From CAZPDM01 sp964585305 (lineage in GTDB: Bacteria > Planctomycetota > Uabimicrobiia > Uabimicrobiales > JABWCH01), in NCBI GenBank assembly GCA_964585305.1, contig CAZPDM010000078.1, positions 1-21,780 on the forward strand: 21,780 bases of DNA, read 5' to 3'. Positions 15,847 to 21,780 of the stretch are shown in pieces. A program made the translations under genes and the position numbers. The notes under the pieces are model-generated. The model did no database searches. It saw only the letters and a program-made list of their open reading frames with translations, and was not told the origin of the DNA. How positions within the stretch are numbered: position 1 is the stretch's first letter; every line of letters begins with the position of its first letter.

Positions 15847-17139
15847 ATGGAAAACTTAAGAAAAGTTGTGGTTGTGGATGGATGCCGCATTCCATTCCAG
15901 AAATCTGGCACTGGCTACCAAGAATTAAGTTCTTATGATTTAGCGCGATTAGCTGTTCAAGGATTGATCCATAAAACTCAGATCGCACGAAATCGTGTGG
16001 ATTCACTGATCATGGGTATTGTTGTAGCTGATGTTAATACTAGTAATGTTGCCCGCGAAGTTGTGCTAGCAACAGGGTTAGATAAAAGTATTCCAGCGTA
16101 TACTATAACAAGTGCTTGTATTTCCTCCAATCGCGCAATTACAAATGCGTTTGACATGATCCGCTTAGGAGAAGCAGATGTCATTATCGCAGGCGGAACC
16201 GATAGTGCCTCAGATTTCCCTATTCGTTTTCGTAAAAAAATGCGGAAAAAATTGATGGCAGCAAGCAAATATCGCACAACAGGCGAATATATCAAATTTT
16301 TATTTGGCTTGCGTCCCAGTGATTTTTTTCCAGAACTTCCTAATATTACAGAATTTTCCACAGGATTGACCATGGGGCAAAGTTGTGAGCGCATGGCAAA
16401 TTTCTTTGGAGCAACTCGAAAAGAACAAGATGAGTATGCTATTCGTACTCAATTAGCCGCTGCCAAAGCTCAAAAAGAAGGTATTCTCAGCGAAGAAATT
16501 TTCCCTGTATATCCGCCTCCTAAATTTACAATGATTAAAGATGATAATGGTATCCGAGAAGATACTACAATGGAAAAATTGTCGCAATTGAAACCTGCTT
16601 TTGTCAAAAAATATGGAACAATTACAGCAGGTAATTCATCTTTCTTAACAGATGGCGCGTCTGCTGTCCTGATCATGTCAGAAGAAAAAGCAAAAGAACT
16701 TGGCTATAAACCCAAAGCCACAATAAAAGGCTATACCTATACAGCTCATGAACCATTAGAGCAATTGCTACTTGGTCCAGCATTTGTTATTCCTAAAATT
16801 CTCGATAAATTTGGATTGAATTTAGCTAATATTGGTGTATTTGAAATTCATGAAGCTTTTGCTGCCCAAATGGTAACTGCTTTAAAATGTTTGTCAAGCG
16901 ACAACTTTGCTCAAGAGTATCTTGGCAAATCTAGTAAAGTAGGGGAAATCCCTCTTGATAAGCTCAATATACATGGCGGTTCACTGGCATTGGGACATCC
17001 TTTTGGAGCTACAGGATCAAGACTTGTTACCACAGCAGCAAATCGTCTAGTAAGAGAAAAAGAGCAATTTGGACTCATAACAGTTTGCGCCGCAGGTGCA
17101 ATGGCCAATGCAATCCTTTTGGAAAGATACGAAAATTAG
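15847..17139 (+). CDS. fadI: 3-ketoacyl-CoA thiolase, FadI type
   Basis: A 430-residue thiolase, close to the length of E. coli FadI (436). It cleaves 3-ketoacyl-CoA with CoA to acetyl-CoA and a shortened acyl-CoA, the last step of each beta-oxidation round. The catalytic residues are present: C91 in T-S-A-C-I-S-S-N (acyl-accepting Cys), H335 in E-I-H-E-A-F, H384 in G-H-P-F-G-A-T-G, and C414 in V-C-A-A-G-A-M. The C-A-A-G form and the insert at about residues 130-165 (K-K-L-M-A-A then D-F-F-P-E-L-P) are those of the FadI branch, not of biosynthetic acetyl-CoA acetyltransferases. The start has an AAGGAG site at 15830-15835. The gene is 9 bases from fadJ, and in the family FadI and FadJ form a complex. 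Confidence 0.9.
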   Translation: MENLRKVVVVDGCRIPFQKSGTGYQELSSYDLARLAVQGLIHKTQIARNRVDSLIMGIVVADVNTSNVAREVVLATGLDKSIPAYTITSACISSNRAITNAFDMIRLGEADVIIAGGTDSASDFPIRFRKKMRKKLMAASKYRTTGEYIKFLFGLRPSDFFPELPNITEFSTGLTMGQSCERMANFFGATRKEQDEYAIRTQLAAAKAQKEGILSEEIFPVYPPPKFTMIKDDNGIREDTTMEKLSQLKPAFVKKYGTITAGNSSFLTDGASAVLIMSEEKAKELGYKPKATIKGYTYTAHEPLEQLLLGPAFVIPKILDKFGLNLANIGVFEIHEAFAAQMVTALKCLSSDNFAQEYLGKSSKVGEIPLDKLNIHGGSLALGHPFGATGSRLVTTAANRLVREKEQFGLITVCAAGAMANAILLERYEN

Positions 17140-17148
17140 GAGGATACT

Positions 17149-19284
17149 ATGGCAACTTTACAAGTTGAAAAAGACCTTTCCTTGGGAGTCGCTGTAATTT
17201 GGATGGATGAGCCAAACGAAAAGTTTAACAAACTCACTATAGACATGGCCCCACAATTTACGAGCATTTTCAATGAACTTGAGGCAGACAGCAATATCCA
17301 AGGAATTGTGATTACAAGCCGAAAGAAAGATTCATTTCTAGCTGGTGCAGACGTCAATCAATTTCTTACTTTAAAAACTGCTAAGGAAGCTGAAGAGCTT
17401 AGTCTTAAAGCAAACGAGATGTATGATTTCTTAGCAAAATGCAAAAAGCCAACTGTTGCCGCGATCCATGGCATTTGCTTAGGTGGTGGAACAGAAATGG
17501 CTTTAGCATGCACTGCACGCATTGCCAGCGATTCTCCTAAAACTTATCTGGCTTTGCCAGAAGTAAAACTTGGTCTTCTCCCCGGTGCTGGTGGTTCACA
17601 ACGTTTGCCTAGATTAGTTGGTATACAAAACGCACTAGAAATGATGCTTACCGGAAAAAATATCTATGCTAAAAAAGCCTATAAAATGGGTTTGGTCGAT
17701 GCAATAGTACATCCTTCTGGATTGCTTGAAGCAGCCAAACAATTAGCATTAGAAATCTCGAAAAAGCCAATTGTACGCGTAAAAAAAATGCCGCTTATGG
17801 CAAGAATGATAGAAGGATGCGGATTAGGCCGTGGATTGATTTACAATGGTGCGCGTAAAATGGTCGCCAAACAATCTGGCGAAAATTATCCTGCACCCTA
17901 TAAAATCATCGAATGTGTTAAAATTGGTATGGAAAAGGGCCTGGCAAAAGGTAAGCAAGCTGAATCCGAAAAATTTGGCGAACTATCTGTTTTACCTGTT
18001 ACACGACAATTGATCAATCTGTTCTTTAATATGACCGCCCACAAAAAAAATCCTTTTCCTGATCTAGCAAAAAAAACGCAAAAACTTGGCATTTTAGGTG
18101 GCGGATTTATGGGTTGTGGAATTGCTCAAGTTTCTGCACCAAAAGAAATAGATGTTCTAGTTAAAGATATTAAAGTCGAAACATTGGAACAATGCCAAAA
18201 AACAATTTATGAAGACTTTAATAATCAGGTAAAAAAATATGTAATGACAGCCCATGATAAAGATAAAGCCCTCAGTCGTGTTTTCCCACAGCTCGATTAT
18301 CATGGTTTTGATAAAACTGATCTTGTGATTGAAGCAGTATTCGAAAATCTAAACTTAAAACAAAAAGTTTTAGCTGAAACCGAGAAAGTAATCCGAGAAG
18401 ATTGCGTTTTTGCAAGCAATACTTCTTGTATTCCTATTACTGAAATTGCTCAAAATGCTGCGCATCCAGAACGAGTACTAGGAATGCACTATTTTTCTCC
18501 TGTTCCTGCAATGCCACTCTTAGAAATTATTGTTACCAAAAAAACTGCAGATTGGGCACTCGCAACCGCTTATGAATTAGGGATGCGACAAGGAAAGACA
18601 ATAATTGTTGTTAATGATGGCCCAGGCTTTTATACCACGCGCATTCTTGTTTTATACATGGGAGAAGCCCTTACCATGCTAGAACAAGGTGCAGATATTG
18701 TTGAGATCGACAAGGCTATGAAAAAATTTGGGTTCCCTGTTGGCCCAATTGTCTTACTTGATGAGGTTGGTATTGATGTCGGAGCGCATATTTACAAATT
18801 TATGGAAAACTTCTTTGCATCCCGTGGATTTTCTTCGAATGAACCGATTCAGAAATTGTTTGCCGAAGGTTATTATGGACGCAAGAATAAAAAAGGCTTC
18901 TACATCTATCCGAATGAGAAAAAAGGCAAAAAACACAAAAAAGAAATCAACTCTGAAATCTATAGATTCTTTGGCGGTTCCAAACGCAAATCTACCAAAA
19001 TCGATGAAATACAAACCCGTTTGGGCTTAGTCATGGCCAATGAGGCTGCATATTGTTTACAAGAAGGTATTTTGAGAACTGCTGATGATGGCGATATTGG
19101 AGCAATCATGGGATTAGGATATCCGCCATTCTTAGGAGGCCCATTCCGCTATATGGATCATCTTGGAATTGCTAAAGTTGTTGATACTCTCAAAGAACTC
19201 GAACAAAAATATGGCAAGAAATTTACACCTGCTCAAATACTTGTTGACATGGCCCAAAAAGGCGAACGATTTTATAAAGAATAA
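17149..19284 (+). CDS. fadJ: Fused enoyl-CoA hydratase/3-hydroxyacyl-CoA dehydrogenase, FadJ type
   Basis: A 711-residue bifunctional beta-oxidation enzyme (E. coli FadJ is 714). Residues about 1-190 are the crotonase domain with oxyanion segments F-L-A-G-A-D and G-I-C-L-G-G-G-T-E116, and the second acid E138 in L-P-E-V-K-L-G-L-L-P-G. The 22-residue spacing of these glutamates matches FadJ, not FadB (20). Residues about 310-500 are the NAD-binding dehydrogenase with G317-G-G-F-M-G322 and the catalytic H447 in G-M-H-Y-F-S-P. The C-terminal helical domains include N-D-G-P-G-F-Y and F-G-F-P-V-G-P, then a Lys-rich insert at about 590-615 and a final M-A-N-E-A segment. It hydrates trans-2-enoyl-CoA and oxidises the 3-hydroxy product to the FadI substrate. 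Its AGGAGG site (17138-17143) overlaps the fadI stop codon, implying coupled translation. Both active sites appear intact. Confidence 0.93.
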   Translation: MATLQVEKDLSLGVAVIWMDEPNEKFNKLTIDMAPQFTSIFNELEADSNIQGIVITSRKKDSFLAGADVNQFLTLKTAKEAEELSLKANEMYDFLAKCKKPTVAAIHGICLGGGTEMALACTARIASDSPKTYLALPEVKLGLLPGAGGSQRLPRLVGIQNALEMMLTGKNIYAKKAYKMGLVDAIVHPSGLLEAAKQLALEISKKPIVRVKKMPLMARMIEGCGLGRGLIYNGARKMVAKQSGENYPAPYKIIECVKIGMEKGLAKGKQAESEKFGELSVLPVTRQLINLFFNMTAHKKNPFPDLAKKTQKLGILGGGFMGCGIAQVSAPKEIDVLVKDIKVETLEQCQKTIYEDFNNQVKKYVMTAHDKDKALSRVFPQLDYHGFDKTDLVIEAVFENLNLKQKVLAETEKVIREDCVFASNTSCIPITEIAQNAAHPERVLGMHYFSPVPAMPLLEIIVTKKTADWALATAYELGMRQGKTIIVVNDGPGFYTTRILVLYMGEALTMLEQGADIVEIDKAMKKFGFPVGPIVLLDEVGIDVGAHIYKFMENFFASRGFSSNEPIQKLFAEGYYGRKNKKGFYIYPNEKKGKKHKKEINSEIYRFFGGSKRKSTKIDEIQTRLGLVMANEAAYCLQEGILRTADDGDIGAIMGLGYPPFLGGPFRYMDHLGIAKVVDTLKELEQKYGKKFTPAQILVDMAQKGERFYKE

Positions 19285-19294
19285 AATTTAAGTT

Positions 19295-19345
19295 AAAAGG
19301 CAAGAAGACCACGAAATTTTTACTTTCGTGAATTTCTTGCCTTTT
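19295..19345. terminator. Nested hairpin after fadJ
   Basis: Outer 12-base arms AAAAGGCAAGAA (19295-19306) and TTCTTGCCTTTT (19334-19345) enclose inner 7-base arms CACGAAA (19310-19316) and TTTCGTG (19324-19330), separated by small internal loops. It lies 10 bases after the fadJ stop codon. The outer arm ends in TTTTCTCTT, a moderate U-tract, so it is a likely Rho-independent terminator. Confidence 0.75.
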
Positions 19346-19444
19346 CTCTTAAAATAATGTTGAACAGTCTTATCAAAAGATTATTTTTTTCAGGTTTTGG
19401 ACTCACAAAAAAAATCTAAGTTTTTTTAACAGGAGATACCACTT

Positions 19445-21775
19445 ATGAAGAAAATACTTATTTTGATCGTTGTTGGATTTTGCATAGTAATTTATGGAGG
19501 CTATTGGTTCATTAAAGAAAAAATATTAGGTCCCTATCCCAAGGCATTAGATAATTATCCTACAACAAAAAGGACATACAAGATATTGAAAAATCCCCCT
19601 AAGATGGACAAAAATATTCCTTATATCAGTTTTGAAGATGGAGAAAGCTGTTTAAATCCTGATTTTGGTGTGGAGGATCGTAATGCCGCGATGGAAGAAA
19701 TCAAATCCATGCCAGTTACACCTAACAAACTATTTATGCTTTGTCCTTTTACCAATGACAAACAGGAAATTACTGTAGATTCCTTATCTCTATATTTTCC
19801 TACTTTATTTAAAATTGCATGGAACCCTGAAAAAGCCCTGTGCGTACCTTTTACTCCTAATATTCATGGTATGGCTAAAAATTGGGGGATTCTTAAATTA
19901 AAGAAAAAATTTACTCTTCAAGATGCTCAAAGTTTTGCCATGTCATTTGGTTGCCAAGATTATGTCATGGGATATGTCAATCGGGATGCTTCAAAAATAA
20001 AAATCCATATTATATTTTATCAGAATCTGTTAAAGATTGATGAGAAGAAGCTAGAATTTAATTCCGAAAAAATTACCCAAATTCCTTCTCAAATTTCTCT
20101 TAATATTTTACGAAAATTCGCAGCGGATAAGTTATCCCAAAAGAATCTTGAATTTTTAGAAAATCCTGCTTCAACAAATCCTTCGATTTTGAAAGAGACA
20201 ACAGAAGCAATTATCAAGCTCCATCACGTTGAATCGTTTGACAACTTTATAACTTTACATAATATTGCCGTTAAAGATGATTTTCGAGATTGGGTATTTT
20301 CGATATACCTTGCCTGTCCTTTATATCAACAATTGCCTAGAAATGAAGCAATTAGATTTATGCAAACTATAGAGAAAAGATATCCTACTAGTTTACGAAT
20401 TCGTTATTTTTATGCTATCTTTTTAAGAGATGTTAAAGCTTATCGTCAAGCTTTTAGGCTTGCCTATGATTTGGTGAAAGAAGATTGTAGAAACGGAAAA
20501 ACTTATCAAATTTTTGCAGATACGATTGCAGATTTCATGGAACAAGGAGAGCTTAAAGCTGCGCCTTTCTATGAAAAAATGTTGCAAATGCAGCCAAATT
20601 CAAGCTATGCTAATTACATTATGGGGCGACATAAAGTACACCTTGCTTGGGATTATCGTGGATCGGGATGGAGTAATTCTGTTAGTGAAGATGGATGGAA
20701 AAATTTTTATAAAGAATTGCAAAATTCTAAAGAATATTTGAAAAAAAGTTTAAAGATTGATCCTAATAATTATCTAGCTATAGTTTATTGTATTGCTATT
20801 AGCAAAGGATTAGGAGAGTCAGTAAAACAAAAAACAATATATTTTAACTATGCCCTTAATATTGATCCTGAAGATAAGGCTGCTTACTTAGAAATGCAAG
20901 AATCTTTAATGCCAAAATGGGGAGGCAGTTTGCCAATGCTAAGAACTTTTTGGCAAGACATCCATAAATCTTCCTTGCTTAACTTAGATATATATCTATT
21001 ACCTGTTGAAGCACACGAAGAAATAGCAGAAAATTATACTTATGATCCTGTTACTAAAAAAATAAATGAGTCATATTTTTCTGAAGAGACTGTTTGGAAC
21101 GATATAAAAACAGCTTTTGAAAGATATTTGAAAAGCAAAGAATCTCCCCAACATCGTGGTTTATTAGGAATTTATGCGGTAAGAGCAAAAAAATATGACT
21201 TTGCTTTTAAGCAATTTGAAACCACGAATATGAAATTTCAAAAAACTTCACGATTTCCTTATGAAGAATTTCTGAAATATTATGCCTCTTCTGCTCTATA
21301 TACCAAACAATTTGAAAAACTAGAGCAAATTGCTAAAAAAGGCTTAGAATATAATCATTGCAACAAATGCAATGAAATTTTTCAGAACTATCTCAATTTA
21401 GCTTTGAAGAAACCAGATACAATTTCTCAAACCAAAAATCCAGGAGCCACTAAAACAAGCCAATCCTCTTCTGCAGCAGAATCATTCTCTGCAATAAATC
21501 AAGAACCATCTGCGCAGGAAACTCAAGAAGTTATCTATGAAGGTGGTGATGGAACCTCCATGAAAAATGCTATCATCATCAAAGCACCCGATAATGGAAC
21601 GGGTGTAATTGGTGAATATGAATGGATAAGAAAAAATCATCCGAGTTGGAAACTATTGAAACAATCTTTGATCAAAGATTCAGGGAAGATATATGATCGC
21701 CTAGATTTTATGACTTCGGATGGATCGCAGAAAAGCATCTACTTTGATATAACAAACTTTTTTGGGAAATGGTAA
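19445..21775 (+). CDS. Membrane-anchored TPR-like protein with distinct C-terminal domain
   Basis: A 776-residue protein. Residues 4-24 form a single N-terminal transmembrane helix (signal anchor) followed by Lys/Glu, so the bulk probably lies outside the cytoplasm. Residues about 50-250 are a globular mixed region of unknown fold. Residues about 270-520 look like helical TPR/SEL1-type repeats and include P-K-W492-G-G-S495, resembling the PxWGGS motif of DUF4034-type proteins (from memory, not searched). A Ser/Thr/Gln-rich linker (about 660-698) leads to a compact C-terminal module (700-776), beginning G-G-D-G-T-S-x-x-N-A-I-I-I and ending I-Y-F-D-I-T-N-F-F-G-K-W. I have the impression of similar tails on other bacterial hypothetical proteins. 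Function unknown. It has an AGGAG site and is separated from fadJ by a terminator, so it is probably its own transcription unit, although I see no convincing promoter. Confidence 0.75.
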   Translation: MKKILILIVVGFCIVIYGGYWFIKEKILGPYPKALDNYPTTKRTYKILKNPPKMDKNIPYISFEDGESCLNPDFGVEDRNAAMEEIKSMPVTPNKLFMLCPFTNDKQEITVDSLSLYFPTLFKIAWNPEKALCVPFTPNIHGMAKNWGILKLKKKFTLQDAQSFAMSFGCQDYVMGYVNRDASKIKIHIIFYQNLLKIDEKKLEFNSEKITQIPSQISLNILRKFAADKLSQKNLEFLENPASTNPSILKETTEAIIKLHHVESFDNFITLHNIAVKDDFRDWVFSIYLACPLYQQLPRNEAIRFMQTIEKRYPTSLRIRYFYAIFLRDVKAYRQAFRLAYDLVKEDCRNGKTYQIFADTIADFMEQGELKAAPFYEKMLQMQPNSSYANYIMGRHKVHLAWDYRGSGWSNSVSEDGWKNFYKELQNSKEYLKKSLKIDPNNYLAIVYCIAISKGLGESVKQKTIYFNYALNIDPEDKAAYLEMQESLMPKWGGSLPMLRTFWQDIHKSSLLNLDIYLLPVEAHEEIAENYTYDPVTKKINESYFSEETVWNDIKTAFERYLKSKESPQHRGLLGIYAVRAKKYDFAFKQFETTNMKFQKTSRFPYEEFLKYYASSALYTKQFEKLEQIAKKGLEYNHCNKCNEIFQNYLNLALKKPDTISQTKNPGATKTSQSSSAAESFSAINQEPSAQETQEVIYEGGDGTSMKNAIIIKAPDNGTGVIGEYEWIRKNHPSWKLLKQSLIKDSGKIYDRLDFMTSDGSQKSIYFDITNFFGKW

Positions 21776-21780
21776 AATTT

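Noticed and set aside
15978..16394. 138-codon antisense frame inside fadI
   Set aside because: It is opposite a well-conserved thiolase and is explained by the codon pattern of fadI.

Overview
This is an AT-rich window (visibly about one third G+C) from a bacterial chromosome. The content suggests a Gram-negative, planctomycete-like bacterium: an FHA/kinase-like membrane protein, large exported TPR proteins, a secreted tricorn-like protease, a CPSF-type metallo-beta-lactamase RNase and remote type VI secretion (T6SS) baseplate-type proteins. That taxonomic guess is an inference from gene content. I see no rRNA, tRNA, CRISPR array, insertion sequence or phage gene. The gene order is dense and no gap without a gene exceeds 300 bases.

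Left block (1-7166, minus strand). Reading leftward from a good sigma70-like promoter at 7201-7229: an exported tricorn-like protease (TolB-type propellers, PDZ, S41 core), a hairpin, a beta-CASP metallo-beta-lactamase, an FHA-pseudokinase with a C-terminal membrane anchor, a Nudix hydrolase, and the N-terminal part of an ABC-2 type permease that runs off the window. Intergenic distances are 14-97 bases, so these genes are probably co-transcribed at least in part.

Central block (7401-15015, plus strand), divergent from the first with its own promoter at 7247-7275: a 371-residue orphan protein, an exported TPR-gluzincin-TPR protein, a TssA-like (ImpA_N) protein, a divergent TssG-like protein, a protein with four LIM-like Cys4 zinc units whose start lies inside the tssG-like gene, and an exported alpha/beta hydrolase. 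The TssA/TssG pair, without TssB/C/F/K/E neighbours and mixed with unusual partners, is the most interesting part. It may be a detached or highly divergent contractile-injection module. The block ends in a perfect 26-bp palindrome shared with a converging small gene.

Right block (15062-21780). A secreted NTF2/SnoaL-like protein (minus strand) is divergent from a fadI-fadJ operon (3-ketoacyl-CoA thiolase and the fused enoyl-CoA hydratase/3-hydroxyacyl-CoA dehydrogenase) that carries out the last three steps of fatty-acid beta-oxidation. A nested hairpin follows fadJ. The last gene is a membrane-anchored 776-residue protein with a TPR-like centre and a distinct C-terminal domain.
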